A DNA stretch of 52,261 nt from NCBI GenBank assembly GCA_018335935.1, contig JAGXRG010000027.1, forward strand, positions 1-52,261, in the 5' to 3' direction. This document shows, in pieces, positions 24,386 to 34,398 of the stretch (the stretch's first letter is position 1; each line of letters begins with the position of its first letter). Both the position numbers and the translations under genes were made by a program. The stretch comes from Chitinophagaceae bacterium. GTDB lineage: Bacteria; Bacteroidota; Bacteroidia; Chitinophagales; Chitinophagaceae. The notes beneath the pieces are model-generated. The model searched no databases and was not told the origin of the DNA. It was given only the letters and a program-made list of their open reading frames with translations.

Positions 24386-27300
24386 ATGAAAATCATTGAT
24401 GCATTAAAAACAAAATTTAAAGAATTTAAACCCACTTCTTGGGCAGTTGATAATAGAACAGCAGTTTATATTATTACTATTTTAATTTCTTTATATGGCA
24501 TAACCAAATTTAACACTTTACCTAAAGAACAGTTTCCTGATATTGTTGTACCTACTATTTATGTACAAACTGTTTATGTTGGTAATTCTCCAAAGGATAT
24601 TGAAAACTTAGTAACCAGACCTATTGAAAAACAAATTAAAGGTATAACTGGTGCAAAGATTAATAAGGTTCAATCTACATCTCAACAAGACTTTAGTGCT
24701 ATTGTTGTTGAATTTGATACTGATATAAATACTGAAGTTGCTAAACAAAAAGTAAAAGATGCTGTTGATAAAGCTAGAACAGATTTACCAACAGATTTAA
24801 CTCAACAACCTAATGTAATGGAATTTGCTTTTAGCGAAATGCCCATTATGTATGTGAATTTGAGTGGTGATTATGATGGTATGACATTAAAACGATATGC
24901 AAAAAAATTACAAGATCGTTTTGAAGAATTAGGAGAAATTAATAGAGCAGATATTGTTGGTGCACCAGAAAGAGAAATTCAAATTAATGTAGACCCATTT
25001 AAAATGCAGGCTGCAAAATTAAGTTTCAATGATATTAGCAATGCCATCAATTATGAAAACAAAGATGTTAGTGCCGGCTTAATTCAAGTTGGAAATACAC
25101 AACGTTCTATCAGAATTAGAGGACAGTTTGCAGATGTCTTAGACATGCAAAACATTATAGTAAAAAACCTAACAGGAGGTGCTGTTTTCTTAAAAGATAT
25201 TGCAGAAATTAAAGATACAGTTAAGCAAACTGAAAGTTATGCTCGATTAAATGGTAAAAATGTAGTTACACTAAATATTGTTAAACGTGCTGGTGAAAAT
25301 TTAATTGATGGTGCAACAAAAATTAAAACCATTGTTGAAGAAATGCAGCAGTCTGCTCAAATTCCACCTAAAGATAAATTGACTGTAGTGTTTACCGGAG
25401 ATCAAAGTAAACAAACAGCAACATCTTTTAAAGACCTAGTAAATACAATTATCATTGGTTTTATTTTGGTACTTCTAGTATTAATGTTTTTTATGGGTGT
25501 AACCAATGCATTTTTTGTTGCACTTAGTGTTCCTTTAAGTGTGTTTGTTGCCTTTATGTTTTTGCCATTAGCAGATGGCATTATTGGCACTACCGTTACT
25601 TTAAACTTTATTGTATTATTTGCTTTACTTTTTGGACTGGGAATTATTGTAGATGATGCAATTGTAGTTATTGAAAACACTCATCGTATTTATAACAATG
25701 GTAAAGTAAAAATTACTAGAGCAGCAAAAGAAGCTGCTGGTGAAATTTTTATTCCTGTATTAGCAGGTACTTTAACTACTTTAGCTCCATTCTTTCCATT
25801 ATTATTATGGAAGGGTTTAATTGGTAAGTTTATGATTTACTTGCCAACAATGCTCATTTTAACTTTGGCTGCTTCACTAATAGTTGCATTCATCATCAAT
25901 CCAGTTTTTGCAGTCGATTTCATGAAACCAGAAGGTAAAGAATATGAAAAACCTAAAAATGAAATTTTCAAAAAATGGTGGTTCTGGGTATTCTTATTTT
26001 GGGGTATTATTTTGGATATTGCAGGCTGGCCAGCTTTAGGTAATTTTTTAATCTTACTAGATTTATTGGTTATCTTAAATAATTATGTGCTGAGAGACTT
26101 GATCTATTCATTTCAACATAACATCTTACCTAAACTAATGAATAGGTACGAAACATTATTGAGATGGGTTTTAGTAGGTACAAGACCAGTATGGATTTTT
26201 GCAAGTTTATTTGGCTTGTTTATTTTATCTGTTGTTGGTGTAGGTTTAAGAAATAATCCTAAAACATTCTTTCCTAGTGGAGATCCAAATTTTATTTATG
26301 TTTATCTCAAAATGCCTATTGGCACTAAAACAGAAGTAACTGATTCTGTAACTAAAATTTTAGAATCAAAAGTTTATAAAGTATTGGCAGATGAATTGCC
26401 TTCTAAAAATGGAATTGTAGAAAGTATTATTTCTAATGTTGCCATTAGTGCTAATAATCCTAGAGATAATGATAGAAGCACAAAAAGTAATTTAGGCAGA
26501 ATACAAATTAGTTTTTTAGAACATGAAAAAAGAGATGGTAAAAAAACACAGGTATATTTAGATGAAATTAGAGATGAAATGAAAGAAGCAATTGCAGGTG
26601 CAGAAATTACAGTTGAAAAAGAAGCAGGAGGACCACCTACAGACCCTCCAGTAAATATAGAAATTGCAGGTGATGATTTTGATGCTATTGCTAAAACATC
26701 GATTGATTTATTAAACTATCTTGATACCAATAGAATTTATGGAATTGAAAAATTAAATGCAGATATTGATTTAATTAATCCAGAAGTAACCATAAAAGTT
26801 GATAGAGAAAAAGCAATGCGTGAAGGATTATTTACCAGTCAGATTGGTATGGAAATAAGAAATGCTGTTTTTGGCAAAGAGGCCAGTAAATTAAAAGATG
26901 GTGAAGATGAATATAAAATCCAAATTCGTTATAGTGAGTTACAACGCAATAATATCAGCGATTTAATGAACATGAGAATTACGTTTAGAGATTTTGCAAC
27001 AATGGCTATTAAACAAGTACCCTTAAATTCTGTAGCTACTGTTGATTATACGAATACTTCTGGTGGTGTAAAGAGAAAAAATTTAAAACGGACTATTCAA
27101 ATTCAATCTAATGTTATTGACCCTTCTCTTACAGGACCAGTAAATAAAATTTTAGCAGAGAAAATTGCTACTTTCAAATCGTTTTCAAAAATTCCTGCAG
27201 ATGTAACTATTAAACAAGGTGGTGAAGGTGAACAACAAGCAGAAACCATGAGCTTTTTATTTACTTCATTAATATCGGCTTTATTAATTATTTTTCTCAT

Positions 27301-27949
27301 TCTGGTTTTACAATTCAATGGAATGAGTAAGCCATTTATTGTATTAACTGAAATTTTCTTCTCTATTATTGGTGTATTTTTAGGCTATGCTTTAACTGGT
27401 ATGACTATGGCATTTATTATGCTAGGTGTTGGTATTGTTGGCTTGGCAGGTATTGTAATAAAGAATGGTATTTTATTAATAGAATTTACAGACGAACTAA
27501 GAAGCAGAGGTGTAAAAACCAGAGAAGCTGCAATTCAAGCAGGAAAAATTCGTATTATTCCCGTTTTACTTACAGCACTAGCTACCATGCTTGGTTTGTT
27601 TCCTTTAGCAGTTGGATTAAATATAGATTTTCATTCTTTACTCAGTACTTTAAATCCTCATTTATTTTTTGGAGGAGATAGTGTTGTGTTTTGGGGGCCT
27701 TTAAGTTGGACTTTAATATTTGGGTTAATATTTGCTTTCTTCTTAACATTAATTATGGTACCGAGTATGTATATCATTAGTGAAAGATTAAGAAGACCCA
27801 TGACTAGATTCTATGGCACTAAATTTATTGCTATACTTGGTTTTGCAGGTCCTTTCTTTTTCATTCTTGCTGGCATTATGTTTTTGGTTAGAAAATTACA
27901 AGGCAAACAAGTTTGGATGGGGCAGCAAGTAATTGTAAATGATAAATGA
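24386..27949 (+). CDS. RND efflux permease (HAE1/AcrB type), enlarged
   Basis: This 1,187-residue inner-membrane pump drives proton-coupled export. It has the AcrB layout: TM1 near 25-43, a porter domain, TM2-6 including GLGIIVDDAIVVIENTHR with the paired aspartates, a second porter domain, and TM8-12 (ALLIIFLILVLQFN and onward). It is longer than the usual ~1,040 residues. An extra stretch at about 528-572 contains two further hydrophobic segments (KKWWFWVFLFWGIILDIAGW and NFLILLDLLVILNNYVL), and another hydrophobic segment lies near the C-terminus. The operon ends at a strong terminator at 28012-28041. Confidence 0.93.
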   Translation: MKIIDALKTKFKEFKPTSWAVDNRTAVYIITILISLYGITKFNTLPKEQFPDIVVPTIYVQTVYVGNSPKDIENLVTRPIEKQIKGITGAKINKVQSTSQQDFSAIVVEFDTDINTEVAKQKVKDAVDKARTDLPTDLTQQPNVMEFAFSEMPIMYVNLSGDYDGMTLKRYAKKLQDRFEELGEINRADIVGAPEREIQINVDPFKMQAAKLSFNDISNAINYENKDVSAGLIQVGNTQRSIRIRGQFADVLDMQNIIVKNLTGGAVFLKDIAEIKDTVKQTESYARLNGKNVVTLNIVKRAGENLIDGATKIKTIVEEMQQSAQIPPKDKLTVVFTGDQSKQTATSFKDLVNTIIIGFILVLLVLMFFMGVTNAFFVALSVPLSVFVAFMFLPLADGIIGTTVTLNFIVLFALLFGLGIIVDDAIVVIENTHRIYNNGKVKITRAAKEAAGEIFIPVLAGTLTTLAPFFPLLLWKGLIGKFMIYLPTMLILTLAASLIVAFIINPVFAVDFMKPEGKEYEKPKNEIFKKWWFWVFLFWGIILDIAGWPALGNFLILLDLLVILNNYVLRDLIYSFQHNILPKLMNRYETLLRWVLVGTRPVWIFASLFGLFILSVVGVGLRNNPKTFFPSGDPNFIYVYLKMPIGTKTEVTDSVTKILESKVYKVLADELPSKNGIVESIISNVAISANNPRDNDRSTKSNLGRIQISFLEHEKRDGKKTQVYLDEIRDEMKEAIAGAEITVEKEAGGPPTDPPVNIEIAGDDFDAIAKTSIDLLNYLDTNRIYGIEKLNADIDLINPEVTIKVDREKAMREGLFTSQIGMEIRNAVFGKEASKLKDGEDEYKIQIRYSELQRNNISDLMNMRITFRDFATMAIKQVPLNSVATVDYTNTSGGVKRKNLKRTIQIQSNVIDPSLTGPVNKILAEKIATFKSFSKIPADVTIKQGGEGEQQAETMSFLFTSLISALLIIFLILVLQFNGMSKPFIVLTEIFFSIIGVFLGYALTGMTMAFIMLGVGIVGLAGIVIKNGILLIEFTDELRSRGVKTREAAIQAGKIRIIPVLLTALATMLGLFPLAVGLNIDFHSLLSTLNPHLFFGGDSVVFWGPLSWTLIFGLIFAFFLTLIMVPSMYIISERLRRPMTRFYGTKFIAILGFAGPFFFILAGIMFLVRKLQGKQVWMGQQVIVNDK

Positions 27950-28011
27950 TAAATTAAATGGGATGAATTTAGATTTTTCATCTAATTACTAACTACTATT
28001 TACCAACTACT

Positions 28012-28041
28012 AAAAAGCTGTTCTTACGAACAGCTTTTTTT
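28012..28041. terminator. Bidirectional terminator between the efflux operon and the SDR gene
   Basis: AAAGCTGTTC (28014-28023) pairs perfectly with GAACAGCTTT (28028-28037) around a TTAC loop, with A-run before and T-run after. It serves the plus-strand RND operon and the convergent minus-strand SDR gene, whose last codons begin at 28040. Confidence 0.88.
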
Positions 28042-28738
28042 ATAAATCACCCAATTGAGGTCGAATAACAATTTCTTCTACACAAGCTTGTGGAGATAAT
28101 TGTGTTGCTGCAAATACTAATTCAGCAATATCTGAATCTTTCATAATTCTATTTTCATCAATTCCACTCCCTTTCCAACTATCTGTATAAATAGCTCCTG
28201 GTATGATTGAGGTTACTTTAATATTATATTGTTTTAGTTCTTCTCTCAGATTTTTGCTAAAGCCCATTAAAGCAAATTTGCTAATGCTATAACTTCCACC
28301 ATTTGCATATGCATCTGTTGATGCTATTGAGCACATGTTAAAAATATGGCCCGATTTATTTGCTTTCATTTTTGGCAACACAGCTCTTGTAATATGATAA
28401 GCACTGTATAAGTTAATAGCAATCATTTCTTCTAAAACTCCATCTGCCTCTTCACTAATAGTGCCAGGTAAAAAAGCACCAGCATTGTTAATTAAAATAT
28501 TGGGCACAGCAATACTTAAACACCATTCAGCAAATTTTATAGCTTCGGTTTTGATGCTTACATCAGCCGTTTTAAAATGAACTATGGTTGCAGGTGATAA
28601 TTTTTTAATTTCATCTACAGTATCCTTTAAGTTTTTAGTATTTCTTGCACATAAAAATAATTGATTGTTTTCTTGAGCAAATTTTAGTGCAAATGCTTTT
28701 CCTAATCCCTTCGAAGCTCCTGTAATAATTATATTCAT
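28040..28738 (-). CDS. Short-chain dehydrogenase/reductase
   Basis: The 232-residue protein is a classical SDR: cofactor motif TGASKGLGKAFA at 6-17, NNAG motif in LINNAGAF, and the catalytic Ser plus YSISK (YxxxK). These enzymes use NAD(P)H to oxidise or reduce alcohols, ketones or sugars. The specific substrate cannot be inferred. It is transcribed alone between two plus-strand units. Confidence 0.9.
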   Translation of the reverse strand: MNIIITGASKGLGKAFALKFAQENNQLFLCARNTKNLKDTVDEIKKLSPATIVHFKTADVSIKTEAIKFAEWCLSIAVPNILINNAGAFLPGTISEEADGVLEEMIAINLYSAYHITRAVLPKMKANKSGHIFNMCSIASTDAYANGGSYSISKFALMGFSKNLREELKQYNIKVTSIIPGAIYTDSWKGSGIDENRIMKDSDIAELVFAATQLSPQACVEEIVIRPQLGDL

Positions 28739-28805
28739 AGTATTTACGAAGTTATTTCCTGAAAATTAAAACTTTTACATTATCCATGCTTTATTTTGTA
28801 GCACT

Positions 28806-29510
28806 ATGCAAACGAAACCATACAAACATTTATTTTTTGATCTTGACCACACCATTTGGGATTTTGAAACCAATGCAAAAGATACTTTGAATGATTTGTT
28901 TTTGCAATTTAAGCTTCAAGAAAAGGGTATAGATTGTTTTGATAGTTTTTTCACCAAATACAGTCATTATAACCACATGCTTTGGGATAGGTATACAAAG
29001 GGTTTTATTAAGCAACAAGAATTAAGATGGAAAAGAATGTGGCTAGCTTTGTTAGATTATAAAATTGCAGATGAAGCTCTATCTAAGAACATGGCTGTAG
29101 CGTTTACTGATATATTACCATTAAAAAAGAATTTATTTCCTCATACCCATGAGTTATTAACTTATTTACAAGGCAAACAATATCAAATGCATTTAATAAC
29201 AAACGGATTTGATAGCATTCAATATAAAAAATTAGAACAAAGTAATTTACAACAATATTTTACAGAAGTGATCACATCAGAAGCTAGTAATAGTCTTAAA
29301 CCTCACAAAGAAATTTTTCACTATGCTCTTGAAAAAACAAAGGCTAATTTAGTTGAAAGCATAATGATTGGTGACAATGTTGAAGCAGATATTGAAGGAG
29401 CTTTAAACGTTAATATGGATACTATTTATGTTAATCATTTAAATACAAATAAATATGAAAGATCAAAGTATACCGTATTTCACTTGAATGAAATTGAAGG
29501 TATACTATAA
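28806..29510 (+). CDS. HAD hydrolase, YjjG-type nucleotidase
   Basis: The 234-residue protein has the HAD motifs FFDLDHTIWDF (about 10-20, nucleophile Asp), the motif II threonine in LITNGFD, the motif III lysine in SLKPHKEIF, and MIGDNVEADIEGA (acidic motif IV). The DHTIWDF variant and the whole length fit the YjjG family of pyrimidine nucleotidases, which clear non-canonical nucleotides. Its stop lies 3 bp from the convergent DUF389 gene. Confidence 0.87.
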   Translation: MQTKPYKHLFFDLDHTIWDFETNAKDTLNDLFLQFKLQEKGIDCFDSFFTKYSHYNHMLWDRYTKGFIKQQELRWKRMWLALLDYKIADEALSKNMAVAFTDILPLKKNLFPHTHELLTYLQGKQYQMHLITNGFDSIQYKKLEQSNLQQYFTEVITSEASNSLKPHKEIFHYALEKTKANLVESIMIGDNVEADIEGALNVNMDTIYVNHLNTNKYERSKYTVFHLNEIEGIL

Positions 29511-29513
29511 CTA

Positions 29514-30806
29514 TTATTTCATAATTACATCTAATGAGTCAGCTTTCAATCTCACCTTCAACCAATTTCGTAGCATAAACAATTGATTCGTATCTACTTT
29601 TTTATTAGAGTTGATGATACAATACGTAATAGGAATAGTTAAACTATCTGTATTATTTAATGCTTTAGTTAATGATACACTTTCAACATTTGGATATATA
29701 ACTTTCATTTCCTGAAAAATAGACTTCCCTAAAACATTATCCTGCATTAAACTATCATACTTGTTTTGTAACTTAATAATTAAAGCATCTTTTTCAGAAA
29801 TAATGCTCATATTGTTATTTTCATTATTTTCTAAGTATGAAAATCCTTGATTAATCTCTAGTTCTGCAGATTTAGAAAACCCATAATTTTTAAAATTCTT
29901 TTGCAAAAATTCTAGTTCTACCTCTTTAAGTTTTGCACCACCATAGGTTAAAACTATTTTTCTTTTATTTGCTTCTATATTTTTATTTAATAAATATTGA
30001 TTGGGCAATTTAGCTTGAGCTTCAATAAAATTATTTGCTTTAGAAACAAAGCGATTATCTTGAATAAAATTGTAACCAAAATATAAACTAGGAATTATAG
30101 TTAATAAGGTAACAGCCCAAATAATTCTTTTATTAGTTAATTCTTGTTTTTCGTTGAGTAAATGTTTTACTGGAAATTTTAAATATCTAACAGTAATTAA
30201 AGTTGATAAAGCAATAAAAACTGTATTAATTAAAAACAAATAAAATGCTCCAAAAAAGAAGTTCCATTGTAAAGTAGCTAATCCATATCCTGCAGTACAT
30301 AAAGGTGGCATTAAAGCAGTGGCTATTGCTACACCTGGTATTACATTGCCTTTTTGTTTACTGCTATAGGCTAATACACCTGCTAATCCACCAAAAAAAG
30401 CTATGAGTACATCATAGATATTAGGTTGTGTTCTAGATAAAATTTCAGAATAAGCATCATTGATTGGAGAAATGAAAAAATATACAGCTGATGTTAGTAA
30501 CCCTACTACTAATGAGAATAAATAATTTTGTATAGACTTTCTTAATAAACTTAAATCATTTGTACCAAGGCTTAAACCCATACCCATTATGGGACCCATT
30601 AATGGTGAAATTAACATAGCACCTATAATTACAGCAGTACTATTTACATTTAAACCTAATGATGCTATAATTATAGCAAAGATTAAAATCCAAAGATTAG
30701 TGCCTTTGAATGGAACACTTTTTTCAATATTCTCAATAACTAATTCAAAATCTTCTTTCTCTTCAAAAAGTTTAAAGTTTTTTAAAAACCTATAATTGTG
30801 TAACAT
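29514..30806 (-). CDS. DUF389 membrane protein with large soluble C-terminus
   Basis: The 430-residue protein has about six membrane segments (about 38-235) with the DUF389 signature: ISPLMGPIMGMGLSLGTND and ATALMPPLCTAGYGLA. The C-terminal ~190 residues are soluble. The molecular function is unknown. The ATG overlaps the stop of the upstream antiporter as TAATG, so the two are probably translationally coupled and work together in ion or stress physiology. Confidence 0.85.
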   Translation of the reverse strand: MLHNYRFLKNFKLFEEKEDFELVIENIEKSVPFKGTNLWILIFAIIIASLGLNVNSTAVIIGAMLISPLMGPIMGMGLSLGTNDLSLLRKSIQNYLFSLVVGLLTSAVYFFISPINDAYSEILSRTQPNIYDVLIAFFGGLAGVLAYSSKQKGNVIPGVAIATALMPPLCTAGYGLATLQWNFFFGAFYLFLINTVFIALSTLITVRYLKFPVKHLLNEKQELTNKRIIWAVTLLTIIPSLYFGYNFIQDNRFVSKANNFIEAQAKLPNQYLLNKNIEANKRKIVLTYGGAKLKEVELEFLQKNFKNYGFSKSAELEINQGFSYLENNENNNMSIISEKDALIIKLQNKYDSLMQDNVLGKSIFQEMKVIYPNVESVSLTKALNNTDSLTIPITYCIINSNKKVDTNQLFMLRNWLKVRLKADSLDVIMK

Positions 30807-32053
30807 TACTCCTGGGTTTTATAAATTCGTTTAGCTACTTTTTCTATTGACAGCCCTTGTATAAATATAGAGAACATAACTATTATATAAGTTATAAATA
30901 CAAGCTCATCTTTTACAGGAACACTTTCGGATAAGGATAAAACCATTGCAATAGAAAGTCCACCACGTAGGCCTCCCCAAGTCATTAGTAAAACTGTATT
31001 GTTTGTTATTGACAATAATTTTTTAGTAAGTTGAAAAGGGATGGATAGTGCTATATATCTTGACAAGATTAATAAAGGAATTACAATTAATCCTATCCAT
31101 AAGAAATTCCATTCAAACTTTATGGATAATATCTTCAATCCAATTAAAACGAACAAAACTGAATTCATTAAAGAATCAATTAAATGCCAAAACTTATCTA
31201 CGTATAGAGATGTTTGCTGACTCATTGCTTCACTTTTTGCTTTATGACCAGTCATTAAACCTGCAACTACCATTGCTAAAGGGCCTGATACATGTAATGA
31301 TTGTGCTAACATATTACCTAACATTACTGCTGCCAAAGTAATCATAACTTCAATTTCGTAATCATCAATTGACTTTAAAGTATAAAATATGATATAACCC
31401 AGAACTAAGCCTAACACAACGCCTCCCCCAGCTTCTTTTAAAAAATGCAATGGAATTTCAACTGCACTTACATTTTCAACTCCTTTATTAATAAAAGTTA
31501 ATAAGGTTACAAAAATTACTACACCTATTCCATCATTAAAAAGTGATTCACCTACAATATTAATTTTAGCTTGTTGAGGAACATTTACCTTATTAAGTAT
31601 GCCTAATACTGCAATTGGATCAGTTGGAGAAATTAAAGCTCCAAATAATAAACAATATAAAAAATTTATGGGTGCTCCAAAAAAGCTTGAAACATAATAT
31701 ACAACTGTACCAATTAAAAAAGTAGAAATAAGTACACTAAAAAAAGCAAAAAGAATAATTGATATTCTATTCTCTTTCAGTTGTTCAAAATCTGTATGCA
31801 TAGCACCAGCAAATAATAAAAAACTAAGTAGAATATCTAATACAATAGTAGTAAAATCAAGATTATGAATAAAAGTTGTAATTGGATTTAAAATACCAGG
31901 TTCAATATAATGAACTAATAAAAGAAGAAAAGAAAATAATGTACTTAAAAACATTAATCCAATTGTAATAGGGAGCTTAAAAACTCTTTTATTGATATAT
32001 GCAAATATTGCAGAGACAATAACTAATGCTTCAATAATCTGATATAATCCCAT
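30806..32053 (-). CDS. CPA1-type Na+/H+ antiporter
   Basis: The 415-residue protein has about 12 membrane segments and the CPA1 (NhaP) core: SPTDPIAVLGI, and GESLFNDGIGVVIF with the FNDG ion-binding motif, plus TWGGLRGGLSIAMVLS. It exchanges sodium or potassium for protons at the inner membrane. It starts 42 bp downstream of nhaD and its stop overlaps the DUF389 start. Confidence 0.91.
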   Translation of the reverse strand: MGLYQIIEALVIVSAIFAYINKRVFKLPITIGLMFLSTLFSFLLLLVHYIEPGILNPITTFIHNLDFTTIVLDILLSFLLFAGAMHTDFEQLKENRISIILFAFFSVLISTFLIGTVVYYVSSFFGAPINFLYCLLFGALISPTDPIAVLGILNKVNVPQQAKINIVGESLFNDGIGVVIFVTLLTFINKGVENVSAVEIPLHFLKEAGGGVVLGLVLGYIIFYTLKSIDDYEIEVMITLAAVMLGNMLAQSLHVSGPLAMVVAGLMTGHKAKSEAMSQQTSLYVDKFWHLIDSLMNSVLFVLIGLKILSIKFEWNFLWIGLIVIPLLILSRYIALSIPFQLTKKLLSITNNTVLLMTWGGLRGGLSIAMVLSLSESVPVKDELVFITYIIVMFSIFIQGLSIEKVAKRIYKTQE

Positions 32054-32095
32054 CTTAATATAATTTTAAAGTTAAAAATACCAAATTTGATTGGG

Positions 32096-33373
32096 TTAAA
32101 AATGCATGTATTCTGCCTGTAATATAAAAACCAATACACCTGCTAAAAATCCTGCTATTGCCAGCAAACTAATATTCTTCAAATACCAAATAAAATCAAT
32201 TTTTTCAATACCCATAGCAGCTACACCTGATGAAGAGCCAATAATAATTGCACTACCACCTGTACCTGTTGTTAAAGCCAAAAATTCCCAGAAAACATGA
32301 TCGGTAGGAAAAACTGATAAGTCGTACATGCCTTGTGCTGCAGACACAAGAGGAACATTATCAACAATAGCTGAAACTAAGCCTAACACTACGCCAATAA
32401 TGTAAACATTGCCAAAAGTTTCATCGAGGGTATTTGCAATATCTTTAAGCACACCTACAGATTGCAATGCAGATACTGCCAGTAATATTCCTAGAAAAAA
32501 TAACACACTTTCGGTATCTATTTTTTGCAAAGCATAAGTAACAGAAAATCGTTTTTTCTCTTCAAATGTTTTTCTAAAGTGAATAATTGAAATGATGATC
32601 CAGAAAATACTTAATGAAAAAAGCATTCCCATAAATGGAGGCAAGTGGGTAACAATTTTAAAAACCGGTACAAATAATAATAAGAAGACACCAAGTATTA
32701 AAACAAAATTTGACTCCTTTGGAGTTAAATTACTATTGCGTTCTTCATAAGTCATTTCAAAGGTTTGATTTTTGAATTTTGGCGTTATGATTAATAATGG
32801 TACCAAACAAACTGCTATACTTGGTAAAAATAATTGAACAATGATATTTTGAGCAGTGATTTGGCCATTAATCCAAAGCATTGTAGTTGTTATATCACCT
32901 AAGGGAGAAAATGCCCCACCAGCATTTGCAGCAATTATGATGATGCTCGTAAACCAAAGACGATCAATTTTTTTAGAAAGTACTTTACCTACAAATGAAG
33001 TCATTACTATTGTTGTAGTTAAATTATCTAAAAGAGAAGACAATACAAAAGTTAGCAAAGCGGTTATCCAAAGTAGTTTTGCTTTACTTCTGGTTTTTGT
33101 TTTACGAGTAATAATTTTAAATCCATCATGACTGTCAATTAACTCTACTATAGTCATTGCACCTAGTAAAAAAAACAATACTCCAGAAATTTCACTTAAA
33201 TGATGATAAAGATTTTCTGTAACATTATCTTTTTCATTTGAGCTAATTATAAATATAACCCAACATACAACACCTGTTAATAATGCACTGGCTGCTTTAT
33301 TAAGCTTTAATGGTTCTTCTAAAGAAATTAATAAATAGCCAACAATAAATACTGCAATAAGTAATACAATCAT
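32096..33373 (-). CDS. nhaD: NhaD-type Na+/H+ antiporter
   Basis: The 425-residue protein belongs to the ion transporter superfamily branch that includes NhaD. It shows about 12 membrane segments and the conserved stretches SSLLDNLTTTIVMTSF, NAGGAFSPLGDITTTMLW, SAIVDNVPLVSAAQ and TGTGGSAIIIGSSSGVAA. It exports sodium in exchange for protons. Two antiporters of different families in tandem suggest a role in salt or alkaline stress. Confidence 0.9.
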   Translation of the reverse strand: MIVLLIAVFIVGYLLISLEEPLKLNKAASALLTGVVCWVIFIISSNEKDNVTENLYHHLSEISGVLFFLLGAMTIVELIDSHDGFKIITRKTKTRSKAKLLWITALLTFVLSSLLDNLTTTIVMTSFVGKVLSKKIDRLWFTSIIIIAANAGGAFSPLGDITTTMLWINGQITAQNIIVQLFLPSIAVCLVPLLIITPKFKNQTFEMTYEERNSNLTPKESNFVLILGVFLLLFVPVFKIVTHLPPFMGMLFSLSIFWIIISIIHFRKTFEEKKRFSVTYALQKIDTESVLFFLGILLAVSALQSVGVLKDIANTLDETFGNVYIIGVVLGLVSAIVDNVPLVSAAQGMYDLSVFPTDHVFWEFLALTTGTGGSAIIIGSSSGVAAMGIEKIDFIWYLKNISLLAIAGFLAGVLVFILQAEYMHF

Positions 33374-33548
33374 AAATAGAAAATGTTTGAATAATTTACT
33401 TTAAATTAAAGATGTTGGTTACAATTGATATAACCTAAGTTGCAAATTTAGTTTTTGAAAACCATATGAATCAATAACATTTTCGTAAGTTAGATTTTAC
33501 TATAAAATATTAATATTTTTTATTGATTACTTTAATCTCTTAAATAAA

Positions 33549-33569
33549 TGCTTTTTATATGCAAAAGCA
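33549..33569 (-). terminator. Weak hairpin downstream of the MscS gene
   Basis: TGCTTTT (33549-33555) pairs with AAAAGCA (33563-33569) around a 7-base loop. It lies 20 bp after the MscS stop on the minus strand, but the following T-run is poor. Confidence 0.35.
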
Positions 33570-33588
33570 GATTGAAAAATAATTTAAA

Positions 33589-34398
33589 TTAAGGTCTTGT
33601 ATGTACAACTCTTTGAGGGAAAGGAATAGTAATATTATTTTCTTTGAACATTTGAAAAATTCTTACTCGTATTTCACTCTTGACATTTTCTACTCTAAAC
33701 ACTTCATTTGTCCAGAAGTAAACAGTTAATAGTAATGAAGAATCGGCATAGTCAGTAAATCTAACAAATGGCTTTGGTTCTTTTAATACATCTTTTTGCT
33801 GAAGCACGGCTTGCTTGAGTATTTCCATAGCCAATGTAACATCGCTACTATAATCAACTCCAACTTGTATGTCAAAACGAGAATCTACTTCACTGTGTGT
33901 CCAATTGATAATTTGGTTTTTTGTAAGAATTGTATTTGGCAATATGATAGACTTATCATCACGTGTTAAAACTGTTGTAGTTCTAAGTTTAATTTCTTTC
34001 ACTTTACATACCATTCCATTTACTTCAATTATGTCGTTCACTTTTATTGTTGCATCTATTAATAAAACAATTCCAGAAATAAAATCAGAAAATAAATTCT
34101 GTAAGCCTAAACCAATACCAACTAAAAGTGCAGCTGAACCTGCTAGTAAAACAGAAACATTAAATCCAACTGTTTGTAAACTTAAAACCAGGGCAATTAC
34201 TAAAACAAAATATTTAATCAAATTATAAAATGAATACTTTTTGCCAGTCTCAATTCTTCTTGATTTATAAATAAGTTTTTTAATGATAAGCAAGGTTAAA
34301 AAACTAACTAATGCAATGATACAAACCATTAACACTGATGCTAATTTTAGCTTATAATCTCCAACTTCAATTAATGTATAATTTAATATTTCTTTCAT
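33589..34398 (-). CDS. MscS-type mechanosensitive channel
   Basis: The 269-residue protein has about three membrane segments, the pore-lining helix and the beta domain of MscS: AALLVGIGLGLQNLFSDFIS then VNDIIEVNGMVCKVKEI and RDDKSIILPNTILTKNQI. It releases solutes when membrane tension rises after osmotic downshift. Its ATG overlaps the upstream channel stop as ATGA, so the two are translationally coupled. Confidence 0.92.
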   Translation of the reverse strand: MKEILNYTLIEVGDYKLKLASVLMVCIIALVSFLTLLIIKKLIYKSRRIETGKKYSFYNLIKYFVLVIALVLSLQTVGFNVSVLLAGSAALLVGIGLGLQNLFSDFISGIVLLIDATIKVNDIIEVNGMVCKVKEIKLRTTTVLTRDDKSIILPNTILTKNQIINWTHSEVDSRFDIQVGVDYSSDVTLAMEILKQAVLQQKDVLKEPKPFVRFTDYADSSLLLTVYFWTNEVFRVENVKSEIRVRIFQMFKENNITIPFPQRVVHTRP

